NCBI GenBank assembly: GCA_002118135.1
Contig: BDIU01000371.1
Span: 62,254 to 126,253 of the forward strand
DNA from: Trebouxia sp. TZW2008
Lineage: Eukaryota; Chlorophyta; Trebouxiophyceae; Trebouxiales; Trebouxiaceae
Direction: 5' to 3'
DNA: 64,000 nt
Made by a program: the position numbers and the translations under genes. Positions 11,680 to 22,288 of this stretch are shown here, piece by piece. The notes below the pieces were generated by a model that saw nothing but the letters and a program-made list of their open reading frames with translations, was not told where the DNA came from and made no database searches. Each line of letters opens with the position of its first letter. Position 1 is the first letter of the stretch.

Positions 11680-13171
11680 GCCTGCCTGTCTGTCTGTCTG
11701 TCTGCCTGTCTGCCTGTCTGTCTGTCTGCCTGTCTGCCACATCCTTGTGGCAACATGCTCCTGCTTTCTGCCGAGTTACTTTTGCTACTGGTACTGACAG
11801 GTGGATCTGGTCCCAACCTGCCGTGAGCTTGGCATAGCATTCCTGGCCTACAGCCCCATGAGCCGAGGAATGTTATCAGCCAGCTTGGAAACGCTGCCTC
11901 AGAATGACTTCCGGCGCAGTCACTTTCCTCGCTTTGCTGGAGAAGCCCTGGAACAGGTCACTTGTGTTGCATCAAAATTCCCTCAATGTTAATGCACCAC
12001 CAGTGTAACCCACACAAGCTGTTCTGCACCCCCCACAAAACTGCACACGTACTGTGGGCAACCCCTGAACTTTGAGAGACCCTGTACATCGTTGAGGGCA
12101 AACCACAACGGAGGTGTGCTTGTTGCAGAACAAAAAGCTGGTACAGAAACTGAAGTTGCTTGCTGATAAAAAGGGCTGCACAGTAGGGCAGCTGGCACTC
12201 TCCTGGGTGCATCACCAAGGGGACGACGTGTTCCCAATCCCAGGCACAAAGCATCCCAGATACCTTGAGGAGAACATTGCAGCTTTCAACATCAAGCTGA
12301 GCCCGCAAGAGCTGACTGCAATTGAAGAAGCTGTACCTCATGCTCAGGTAACCCTTTGCCAGCTTGTTTGAAACTCACAGGTCATTGGGCATGAGAGGAT
12401 CTGCGGCATTGCTCGCATCTAAGCTGATGCGTATGCTGCACAACTCCGAGTGTATACAACACAGTTGCTGCCTCTGTACCAAGCAGGTAATCCGTCACCA
12501 GCTTGTTTCTTGTTGCACATCACACTGCTCCAAATTTTATTGGGTTTGTTGCCAAGGTGTGTTTGACGGCTGAGGAGGGTTTACTCACACCTTTGCTTAG
12601 AACAGACTGGTTTGTGTTGACCTTTTTGGTCATGGCCTGACCAACACACTTGCAGAAGAACCCTCTTGTGTATAGATCGAGATGAGTCTGGTGCCCTGTC
12701 CTTTGTGATTTGGCCAGGGCTCAACTTTCCGCTACTGCATGACCATGTAGCAGTGTAGGCGAATAGCACGTTGCCATTTAGCTAGCAATGCCTTTGATCC
12801 CTTGCGCACTCTGTAGCAGATGGTAGGTGGAATGCGTGCAAGTCGTTGTCAATTTGGGTCAGCAGAAGTAGGCAATCTGTATCTTAACATTCGTACTATG
12901 GACATAGCAGACTGCAGGACGTTGCAGGGTTGACTCTGGGTTACAGCAATTGCAAGCAGGATAGGATTGAGGTTGCTTCTGCTATCACTCAGCCATGCAT
13001 CCTTAGCTGTTGTCCATTCTTCGAGTCCGTTAGTGGCAATGAACGGCCATTCTTGACACCAAGCTCAAAGTAGTCTGACTTTTGCTCTGGATCATTCAAT
13101 CCATGCTGCAGGTTGTTGGCGCACGGTATGCATCAATGGGCTTTACTTATCATGGTGCTGAGAGCAAGTGA
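9500..13171 (+). CDS. Aldo/keto reductase, 6 exons
   Basis: Predicted NADPH-dependent aldo/keto reductase of the single-domain barrel type. Six exons, 9500-9713, 9912-10135, 10695-10829, 11801-11956, 12129-12347 and 13112-13171, join in phase to 335 residues. Family landmarks are LGCMSLS near the start, NTADMYGP (Asp and Tyr of the usual tetrad), VVIASKWGP (Lys), [38 protein letters not shown] and [16 protein letters not shown] (cofactor-binding region). Where many relatives have His in a Q-H-R-x-D-P context, this protein reads ILRSKDP, so the His is replaced. The sequence resembles the fungal and plant pyridoxal-reductase or YakC-like branch, but the substrate is unknown. The last exon encodes [19 protein letters not shown]. 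Intron 3 carries a long tetranucleotide repeat. Confidence 0.88.
11519..11738. repeat. (CTGY)n tetranucleotide microsatellite, about 220 bp
   Basis: About 55 consecutive CTGC/CTGT units lie in intron 3 of the aldo/keto reductase, ending about 60 bp before the exon 4 acceptor. All long open frames here, translating as Cys-Leu-Pro or Arg-Gln-Thr-Asp repeats, are artefacts of the repeat. Confidence 0.95.
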
Positions 13172-14095
13172 AGACATGGCAGCAATGCAGGAATCCAGAA
13201 TTCTAAGCAGCTGCTCTTTGTGCTTCATAGAAATGCATGAGCCGTCGGCAAGCGCCCTTGCAGCGACCCAAGGTCCATGTTTGACGTTTGGACGATGTCG
13301 CGTAGCTAGTACTGGACTGAACACAAGCTTGCTTTGACACCGCTGAATGAACTTTTTACAATGTCCTTAGGCCTTACCTTCAATTGGATGTACATATGTG
13401 AAATGAGTCCAAACTGCAACCAGCAAATGTCATCAATGGTCGCACCCTTGCAAGAGTCCAGTACAACTTAGTCAGGGCTGCCATGTGTGTCTGGCAGGCA
13501 GCAGATGCATTTGATGTTTGTGCACACCGATAGCTATGTTAGCAGGCAACTTTTGAGCTATGCACAGGCTGTTAATGCAAAAGGAATATCTGATAGGTCA
13601 GAGTTGATCATGATCAATGCCATGCAATTTGAAGCTGGCGCTACAAGCAGCAGCTGCTAGGCCCATGTGTTGAGTGTCAACATGAAAGTGAACTCCCAAG
13701 TGCTACTGCATTACTGCAACATGATCATGCTAACATGTTCGAGGTTTTAATTGTCCTGCCTCCTGAAAATGGCATTGGGTATGTGTTGCCTGTTGCTCAG
13801 CCAACAATGCAGGCACAATACAACCCGATAATCTGAAATCCTGATCATGCATACATCATGTGATGCACAGTATATATTACACCAATGACTGCAGTCCTTG
13901 ATTTCATCGAGTGTGTCAGGTAACTAGGATCCGTATGCCAGCTGATGGTGGAGAACAAGCTGAACCTCAGCTACACAAAAATGATGTGTTGTACAGAATG
14001 TTGTTTGTGTACATGTTATGATACAGCTGCAAGAAGAGTACAGAGCAAAAGGCTGCGCTGAGCAAAAACACAGAAACTGAGCCCTAACAATGCGG
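13172..14095. other. Convergent intergenic stretch
   Basis: Lies between the 3' ends of the aldo/keto reductase (plus) and the Nudix gene (minus). It presumably holds both 3' untranslated regions. I see no coding signal or repeat of note. Confidence 0.5.
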
Positions 14096-17010
14096 TCAAG
14101 AGTGCTGTTTTGTCCTGTGGTCAGCAGTTTGCGGTTGCTTACACTGACCGTATGCAGTGCCTGTAACATCTAACTCCATTGCTTGCGTCTGATGCAAGCA
14201 TTGCCTGCCATTGGCAGGCATCAGAGATACATCCCTGTCTGGTACGGCAGCAATTGAGCCTTTGCCAGATGTTGTGTCAATGTCTGATAAGCATTTCCCA
14301 ACAGTCTCTGGCACAGCAGTATGACTACTGTCACAACGCAGCTGCCGCGCAATGTCAGCTTGTGAAACCCAGTACAGCATGTGTTCTGGTGTAATGCCGT
14401 GAACAATCCTCTTTGCCGCCCGCCTGCCGCCTCTTGCCCCCCTTGACTTCTTGCTAGCTTCCTTGATCGCCTTCCTGACAGCTGCAGGAGGTACTGCAAG
14501 ACCCGCTTGACCAGTCAGCTGGGGTCCGCTGTCAAGGGCAGATTCTGTACGGCCCTGCTGGTTGGCAGGTCCAAGAAGGTCCAAGCTTGCAGGTACAGCA
14601 ATGCCCTGAGCTGCAGCAATGACGGCCAACAAGCCTTCACCCTGCAACAGACGTACATGATCTCATGACTTGATGCCAGGCACTGCAAGTGCGCAATCTC
14701 GACATCAAAGGACATGCTGCTGCAGACAGCGCAGGATGGCCCAAGTGGCTGCCAGCCACTCCCAACATTGTTCATTTGACATGCAGCAGGCACAAGCTTG
14801 AAGATCGTCGAGCAATCACAGCATAGGACACAATCTAGCACTGATACTTGATGCGCTTGTTAGACAAAGACTGATGTACATGCAGACGTAAAGCATATTC
14901 AATTGCAGATGCAGCACAAGAGTCCTGTACCTGAGCTATGCACAGGCTGCTTGCAAAGCAGGGATGCAGCTGCATGCGACAATGGCAGCAAAAGGATGCA
15001 AGATTGCAGTCAGGAATTGCCCACCTGGGCCATGCATAAGCTGCTGGCAAGGCAGGGATGCAGCCGCATACGACAATGGCAGCAGACGGATGCAAGATTG
15101 CAGTCAGGAATTGCCCACCTGGGCCATGTGTAAGCTGCTGGCAAAGCAGGGATGCAGCTGCATGCGTCTTAGGCCATGCACCACAGGTTGCTGTCTGTTT
15201 CCAGTGGTGTACACATGCAGCCAGAGATGTTGCTGTGGTGAATGCAGTCAGCGGCAAACATATGCAATAGCAGTGTTGAATTTTGCTCACCTGGGCTATA
15301 CGCAAGCTGCTGGCAAAGCAGGGATGCAGCTGCATGCGCCTTAGGCCATGCACCACAGGTTGCCGCCTGTTTCCAGTAGTGTGCACATGCGCATGCAGGA
15401 AGTAGCGCTTGGCACAGCTGGAAATGGCTGCCAGCAAGTCAGAAAGAGCCACCCTGCAGATTGAGGAAGAAGTCCAGTGTCAGTGATGTACCTGCTTGAT
15501 CCATTGTTGCAAACACAGGCACTCTTGGCTTGGCAAGCTGCAAGTTCAGCAAGTGTGGCCTGCCTGGCGAGATAGGACTTGGCCCACACACATTCAGCAC
15601 ATGTGCTGGAGTGTGTAATGATTATTGCTGGTGTTTGTTATTCTTCAGCAAGTGTAAGAGTAGCAACAATGAATTGGCATTGAGCCATAGTTCACACAAC
15701 TGCCGCATGACTGCAGAAACTGGACATCTGTGATGGTGACAGTTGTGCAAAGGCAAGAGTTCTAAGCTCTAGGCGTGAAAACAGGGGAGCCAGAACATAC
15801 CACGCAAAAGCTGTCTTCTCAGCCCCATCCACAGCATCTGTTTCTGCATTCTGTTGCAGAGCCAGGTGAAACATGAGGGGGTCTATGTGGGGTGTCTGAG
15901 CAATGAACATATGGTATTCCCCCTGCAGCACCAACAGCGTCAGAAGGCTCAGAAGAGTTTGCCTGCCACATAAGGACGCATGCTGAACGTACAGCATTTC
16001 CCCTATAGCAGCAGTGGAATCAGCAGCCTGAGCTTCTAGCTTCTGTGATTTGATGCAATGCATGATGAACATGTGGCATTCTCACTGTAGCAGGGAATGG
16101 CATCCTCAGCTCAGACTTTCAGCTCAAATGCCTCAATGCAGTGCATTAGCTGAGTCCCAAGTAATTCTACCATGCATGGTCAAGTGTCACACTGCTGGAC
16201 CATGATGTCGCCCTGATGAGCATTTAGCATACAGACACATGCGTGATGCACAGGAAACGCCGTATGCAAATGCACAAGCTTGCTGTGCTGCATTGGCAGA
16301 CATCTACACTCACGTTATGAAGAAGCTGCAACATACCTTTTTGAGCTGATGCACAACTTTCAGCACGTGCTGCCGCTGAATGAGTTGTGCATGCATCTGC
16401 TTGCTGCAAGCTGCGACGCTTGCGCCATTGACCTCGCAACCGCCAAACAGTCCCATTGTCTCTTCAGCAAACTCCCTGAAGCAGCAGGCCAGTTCTAGTC
16501 TGTATGCACACAAAATGCAGAATATGCTGTGTGGCGGCATGTGACATGTGTTCTGGCACTGCAGCTGACCTGCTTGCAGTGGTCTCAGAGTCAAGATCAA
16601 TGGCTTCTCTCTGGCCGCCAAAATCTCTCCCTGAAAGTGCCAACATTCAGTTGAGCACAAGATGCTGCATGTACAAGTGTGAACTGCTTTCAGGAAGCAA
16701 CCACACATCAGAACTTACACATTGTCTTGTACATCTTTCCTTGTGGGCCGGTTTTGGCCAGCTCGGCTCCCAATAAAACGACTGGAACGCCATATTGAAA
16801 CGAATAGGGCAGCACACCTGCTGCCTTGTAGTGTAGCCGAGTTTGAGAACGCGTGAAATGCTGGCAGTGGTTAGCTTCTAACGCAGGCGGACACTCTGCT
16901 GCGCTTTGCATCGATCGCTCCACGGTCGGATTCAAGACCAACCACGGGTAGGCAAAGTTCCATACCACATGAGTGTCTGAAGGATGCACAAAACAGGCTT
17001 GGATGGGCAC
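14096..17010 (-). CDS. Nudix-domain protein
   Basis: Predicted Nudix hydrolase. Exon 1 (17010-16719) starts with MPIQACFVHPSDTH and includes AAGVLPYSFQYGVPVVLLGAE. Exon 2 (16630-16570) and exon 3 (16475-16337) join in phase to read WRDFGGQREAIDLDSETTAS then REFAEETMGLF. That is a Nudix box of the GGKRE-type subgroup, with the REFAEE metal-binding helix intact. Exon 4 is about 15922-15801. The last exon (from about 14641 to the stop at 14096) encodes a Lys/Arg-rich segment (KAIKEASKKSRGARGGRR) and ITPEHMLYWVSQADIARQLR. The exons between 15.8 and 14.65 kb are uncertain. This region contains a tandem repeat of exon-like units. The substrate cannot be told from sequence. Confidence 0.65.
14932..15385. 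repeat. Tandem exon-like repeat in the Nudix gene, about 4 copies
   Basis: Units of roughly 90-180 bp recur, with GCTGGCAAAGCAGGGATGCA present near 14950, 15039, 15133 and 15310. Two units also share the flanking segment with GATTGCAGTCAGGAATTGCC. On the minus strand each unit reads Leu-Leu-Cys-Gln-Gln-Leu-like or Cys-Phe-Ala-Ser-Ser-like peptides and ends in a CAG|GT donor-like boundary. This looks like another exon-duplication ladder; which copy is used is unclear. Confidence 0.7.
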
Positions 17011-18298
17011 ATCCTATGGTCGGGTGACCGAGGAGCCGGCTCTCAACGTGTCACGAGCAATGCGCATTCTATCCTTTACACGCCACTCAATTCATGAAAG
17101 GCCGAACTGAGCAACCCAATGCGATGTAGTGAATTCGGAGTGCGGAAGTGGGTGATCCTGATTGCTGTGAGTTGTCTGCAGAGTTGTGTGACTAAACGTG
17201 TCACCCAGCCTGCAGTCTCTGCAGAGCTCTGCAAAGCCTGACAATCTTGCATGCATACGTCGGGCAGCCTTACAGTGCTGTTCTGATGAGAGTACACTCA
17301 CAGAGCTGCACCGCAGATGCGTTATATCGAGTGGGCGCCAGGCCTTGTCTGGCGACACTGGCCGCAGGTACTCTGCAATATGCAGTCGGGACTCGCCGTA
17401 GCGTCGGAAGTCGTGGATCATGGTTACGGAAGTCATCTTTCCCCTCAAATATGCTCTGTGGCTAAGTCACACAATCACTTGCACGGCATATCTGCAAGGC
17501 TGCCTGGCATGCAGTCTAGATCACAGAGACAGTGATCACTATTCGTGCTTGCTTTTGCAGGAGGGGGCAAAGCTGCTTGCCCTCATTGTTCGTGTCCCGT
17601 TGGTTGCTTCAGACCCTGCATGCTGGCGGGCAAGAAATGTCAATCTGAATCTGCTGAGACCTAACGGGATCTATGTCTTCAAGTTTGTGTGCAAGTTTGC
17701 GTAGCACTGCAGTGCCTGCAAGACACCGGTAATAATGTTCACGGCTTATCAGGACATGAAGCAACGATCATGTAAAGGAAGTAACACATATGCCACACCT
17801 GTGCGGTTGAGCAAGCGTGTGCTGGAATGCTTTTGCCTGACTTCAAAGCACTTTTCCTTGGCTAAATCAAATCAGCTTGGTTTGAGGGTTAATTGGAATT
17901 TATAAGTACTTCCAGGCGCCCGTTCTGTTGGCATAGATGTGTGACATGCTGTGATGTAAACAACAAGTATCCCCATGCATAGCTTGCTGAGAGCGCATGA
18001 AGGCTCGACAACAATTGACTGGCATAGTGTTTTGCCTGAGCTACCAACATAGCAGCAGCTATTGTTTTGAAGTTTGCAATGCGCTCCAGACATAGATGTT
18101 AATGTGATCAGACCACGCACTATGCCGTTTAAGACAAACATGTATGGCAAGCAAGGCTTAGCACAGCAGTTTTGCTCAGCATGACTCTCCAAATCTCTTC
18201 TTCATCAAGAATTGCAGCTGGCACGACATGCATGCCATCAGCAAGTTTCTCCTGCATACCTCGATATGTTCTTGCAACTGGCGTGACCGGCTGTTGAG
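17011..18298. other. Intergenic stretch between divergent Nudix and SDR genes
   Basis: About 1.3 kb with only short open frames and no recognised protein. It probably contains both promoters. A GC-richer part near 16900-17450 may be the 5' region of the Nudix gene. Confidence 0.4.
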
Positions 18299-19144
18299 AT
18301 GAAAGTTGTACTGATCACAGGCTGCAGCTCTGGCCTTGGAAGAGCGCTAGCTCGCAAGTTCCATAGCAGGGACTACCGGGTGTTCGCATCGGCTAGAAAC
18401 CCCAAGAGCATCCAAGACTTGCAACCAGAAGGCATCAGCACTGTATCTTTGGATGTGACCAGTACGGAAAGTGTGCAACAGGCCGTTGCCGCGGTTGTGC
18501 GAGATGCTGGAAGGATTGACTTTCTGATCTGCAACGCGGGTGTCTTGACCATCGGGCCTATTGCCGAGCTCAGCGTTGCAGAAATACAAGCAAGCATGGA
18601 TGCAAACGTGACAGGTCCAATACGGTGTGCACAGGCCGTGGCACCGATCATGGCAAAACAAAAGTCAGGGGTTATTGCGTTGACAGGCAGTGTGTCAGCC
18701 ACCCTCACCACACCATTTGCTGGCGCGTATTCTGCTTCAAAAGCAGCCGCACAGTGCATGTTCACAGCGCTACGTATGGAGCTTGCGCCTCTTGGGATCC
18801 AGGTCACCACATATGAGGCAGGATCATTCAAGAGCAGTCTCAGTAACAACACCGGGCTGGATGTCAGCAAGTACGGCAGTGACAAGTCATTGTATAGCCG
18901 GGTCACACAGCAGATGCAAACGCGCGCCAATATGTCTCAGAGCTCAAAAGGTTGCATGCCAACAGAGGCAGTTGCAGAGCAGATAGTGAGGAAACTGTGC
19001 AGACAGCAAGGCCCGCCAGCACTTTTCCCTGTTGCTGGCAATGCCTTGTTCCTCAAGTTCTTGGGGCTGGTGCAGATGTTTGTATGGCCAGCGTTCATGG
19101 ACAGATTGCTGCGTAAGAAGTTTGGTCTGGCTGGTTCGTGGTAG
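18299..19144 (+). CDS. Intronless short-chain dehydrogenase/reductase, 281 aa
   Basis: Classical SDR with a complete single-exon frame. The N-terminal VLITGCSSGLGRALA is the TGxxxGxG dinucleotide-binding motif, starting about residue 4. ICNAGVL is the NAG motif. ALTGSVSATLTTPFAGAYSA followed by SKAA gives the catalytic Ser and the YxxxK pair. Length is typical for a 17-beta-HSD or retinol-dehydrogenase-like SDR. The C-terminal LFLKFLGLVQMFVWPAF is hydrophobic and could associate with a membrane. The substrate is unknown. It is the only clear protein gene here without introns, in a window where neighbours have 6-10 or more exons, so recent transfer or retroposition is possible. No poly-A tail is evident after the stop. 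Confidence 0.93.
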   Translation: MKVVLITGCSSGLGRALARKFHSRDYRVFASARNPKSIQDLQPEGISTVSLDVTSTESVQQAVAAVVRDAGRIDFLICNAGVLTIGPIAELSVAEIQASMDANVTGPIRCAQAVAPIMAKQKSGVIALTGSVSATLTTPFAGAYSASKAAAQCMFTALRMELAPLGIQVTTYEAGSFKSSLSNNTGLDVSKYGSDKSLYSRVTQQMQTRANMSQSSKGCMPTEAVAEQIVRKLCRQQGPPALFPVAGNALFLKFLGLVQMFVWPAFMDRLLRKKFGLAGSW

Positions 19145-20185
19145 CATACATTCTGATGGGGTTTCCAAGATCAACCTGAAACAGAACTTGTCACTGACCA
19201 CCTCAGATCAATATAGCTGCTTGACTTGTAGCGAGAGGCCTGCAGACTCTGCAGCCTCCCAACACCTTACAGTTGGTTGCGCTCATTAGGTTGAATTCTG
19301 TTGAGAAAGACACCTTGGTCTTACACAATCGTTGTGTGCTGCTCAGCTTACTTCAGCCAGCCTGCAGCTGCAGCGACAAAGATTTGCACAGGTGATGATT
19401 TCAGCATCTGCTGCAGGCAGTGCACTTTAGACTCTGCATTCCCATTTGTGGCGCAGGTTGCTGCCATCACGAGTTCAGCTTGAGAGTGTTGTCGGGCTTA
19501 CTCAAGTGTACTGTTGAAACAGCTTTTGTGGCTGGCTTACTTGACAAGCTTCCGCAATGAGCTTTACACATTGCATGAAGGCTTTTTGCATGACATAGAA
19601 GTCAGGGTATGATTGCACTCTGCACAGACAGATGATGAAAAGAAGAAATGACAATCCAAACGATTGAATGGCGCAGCTCCATGAACGAGCACTCTCGAAA
19701 ATGACAGTGACGACAATGATTCCATGCACAGTCCTAACTTGGTATGCTTGCTACCAGAAGATATGCATTGTACACCTGTTGAGCAAGCAATGCCTTGAAG
19801 GCTAAGTCACCCACAACTCAAGTGCGGAAAATGAGCCACTTGCTCTCAGATGCCAGAGTGTTGCGTGCAGAAATGGCTGCTTGGTTGCCCCTGCAGCACG
19901 CGCTCCATTTTTATATGCTGCTTTGGGCAGCAACAGCATGTTGTGGCGCACAAGGTTTTTGAACAGGTCTCATTCTTTGCATGCCTGATCAGCAACACAT
20001 GCTATGACTTGGCCATCCCAGTGAGCTGTTTTGTGATGTGAAAATACAGTCACTGCATTGGGCACGATATCGGTCTTGCCATCATGCTCCCTCGCGCATG
20101 TCTGCATCATCCTTACAAAGTCAACACAAATGCAGAGCATATATACGGATATGCAGCATGACAGTACGCATCTGGTTCCCCAAAC
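19145..20185. other. Convergent intergenic stretch
   Basis: Lies between the SDR gene and the 3' part of the PCI-like gene. Any remaining 3' exons of the PCI-like gene would lie here, but I cannot identify them. No repeats stand out. Confidence 0.35.
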
Positions 20186-22185
20186 TCACCTACTGCAGAG
20201 ATCCTCCAACAAAGCTTGCAGCTGCTCACCAGCTGCAGATCCTGACAAATGCAGGATTTTCTGTGCATCTGCTGCCAGCAAGCGCCTATAGCTTGAGCAC
20301 ATGACTGCCAAGCCATGCTCATGCACCTGTACGACACTAGCTAGTCTATAGATGCACTGCATGAAGCGGCTCAGTGAGTCAGATTGTCAGTCACAAAGTG
20401 ATGATCAATGAACTCTCGCCTCTGAGCAGGAGATCTGTCCCCCTGTCAGCAGAATGAATGCAAGCAGGCTCAATTTGAAATGCGGCAAAGGCTTGCCTTG
20501 TTGACTTTGGGCTGCATCAGCATCTGCTGCCGCCAATCTGCTTGATCCCATAGTCTCCAGAATGCAGCGGTGTCCCCAGTGACCAAAGCTGCATGAAGCT
20601 TGATGCCAAACACTGCAGCTTCTGATGTGACAATGTAAGCTGGCAACCTGGTGATAATGCTGTTGACTTCCGCACCCTGCAACCGCCCAAGATCTGAAGT
20701 ATGACTGCGAATGATATAGCTTAATAGTGCCCCAGCTTGCACTCAAGATCATAAATATGAGATTTCTGAAAGTGCAGCACAACTGATCTCTGATGCTAAT
20801 CCATAAAAAGTAAGACAGCTAAATGTCGAGGCCTGCACAGCATGGCTCAGAGACTTTGCAAGGAAACAGGATGGCACATGTTCCCTTGCAAATCTGCGAG
20901 CTGTGGTGCTGCACAGGCAAGCTGTTGGGCTGAAAGAGGTGACAAAATATACAGCTCCACAAACATATCACTGACAAGAGCATCATCTCTTGGTGACATT
21001 GATTGTGTGCAGTCAGAGTGCTGGCATACCTGCTGTCTCTGAGTCACACAGGCAAAGTATATGATCAGCAGCTAAGAGATACCGCGCTTCTCAGCAAGAA
21101 CTTTGCGGAGCTGATGACAGTCAGCGCAGCAGCCTGACATTGATGACAGCCAGCATAGCAGCATACCTGCTGTCCCTGGGGAATGCAGGAAAAGTATGTG
21201 ATCAGCAGCCCAGCACACTCTGCCCACAACGCTGCAGCACAGCTATCGCTGATGCTGCTGCTGACAGTGTGATCATGTTGGACACTTTGCCCATCATGCT
21301 GGCGGGAGCCACCTGATGACAACTGCAGTTCAACGTCATTGGATGCTGCCAGTGTAAGTGCGTTGATCTGAGACTCTCTTCCCCAGTCTTTGGTTGCCTG
21401 CAGTTGTGAGACGGATCTGTCCCCAACCTCTTAGGTAGTGACAGTAGGCAGAGACAGACTGCAGCTGCAGCATAGTTTAATTCATTGCAAGTGCTGCGAG
21501 GCCACTCATGCAAAGGTAAAGCAAAGCTTTAGCTGCAACATGCCTAAGGTAGTCGGCATGACAACAGTTATGTCCAATGTATTTGGGAACAAAGCTGGTC
21601 TTGTATTGAGATTGAGCAAGTTGTTTTGTAAATTGTACCTCAGGAGTGGGGTGCTTGCTGCTTGTGCTTCTATTGATGCTGTCTTCAGGCTTTGCTTTTG
21701 AGCCTGAAGGCTGCTCTGTGCTGAGAGCTGGGAAGAGCTGGTGAACTAGTGCTTGCAGCCCTTTCAAGCACTCGGCGTGGTCTGAGGCAAAAAGGCTGAC
21801 ATCGACTGACCACAAGTAAACTTTGACAGCAAACCAGCTGGATTGGTCCTGAGCAAGCAAGGAAGCTCTCAGTGACCTAAACTTTCTGAGGAACACTTGC
21901 CACTTGACTTCTTGCCCTGCGCGCACCCAGAATCTGTCAGTTGTGAATGCTGCAGCCAATGCAGGCTGCTGCAAACAGTCTTTCTTTGTGTTGCTCACCC
22001 TGCTGTTCCGCTTGTTCGGATGTGCGCTTGTCGGTAGAGCGTATCTGCTCACCAAGGTCGGCGAAGCGGCTCTGACAGGCAGCAGTGCTGTCAAGGATTG
22101 CCACACGCGATGGTAGCCGAGCCAGCGTGACCAGAAAATTTTTTGGGACGCCAATGCGAGAAGCCTGACCAGTTGCGCGATGCAA
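20186..22185 (-). CDS. PCI or SAC3/GANP-like protein (C-terminus uncertain)
   Basis: Probable PCI-type helical repeat protein, closest in feel to SAC3/GANP/THP3 mRNA-export factors or small PCI subunits. Exon 1 (22185-21999) starts MHRATGQASRIGVPKNF. Exon 2 begins at 21949 and joins in phase to read FTTDRFWVRAGQEVKWQVFL, then AVKVYLWSVDVSLFASDHAE. Later exons encode ALWAECAGLLITYFSCI (about 21230-21180), ITRLPAYIVTSEAAVFGIKL followed by ALVTGDTAAFWRLWDQADW (about 20690-20535), and RRLLAADAQKILHLSG near 20280. The last pattern (hydrophobic residues, a short gap, then xAFWRLW) matches the family trait in which a small domain ends in NYxxFFxLY. A TGA follows LEDLCSR at 20186, but a perfect GTGAGT donor overlaps it, so further exons may exist. 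Start-to-stop spacing from symplekin is only about 100 bp. Confidence 0.5.
21022..21215 (-). pseudogene. Duplicated exon fragment in the PCI-like gene
   Basis: The block containing ATACCTGCTGTCCCTGGGG and GTATGTGATCAGCAGC (about 21157-21210) has a diverged partner at about 21025-21078. On the minus strand it corresponds to the end of the LLITYFSCI exon with its donor side. Confidence 0.6.
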
Positions 22186-22288
22186 GACAGTTCAACTTTT
22201 TGTTACAGTTGGTTTCGGAGCGTGGCACTGTTTACACAGGTGCATCACAAGACATCAAAATCATCCACACTTGATCTCAGTGCCCTTG

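Noticed and set aside
11479..11840. Long open frames on both strands translating as Cys-Leu-Pro or Arg-Gln-Thr-Asp repeats
   Set aside because: They are read-throughs of the CTGY microsatellite, whose period (4) removes stops in all frames; the region is an intron of the aldo/keto reductase.
12379..12421. Possible alternative last exon of the aldo/keto reductase ([13 protein letters not shown] then stop)
   Set aside because: It follows an acceptor-like CACAG, but the exon at 13112-13171 gives the conserved family C-terminus and joins in phase, so the nearer one is probably fortuitous.
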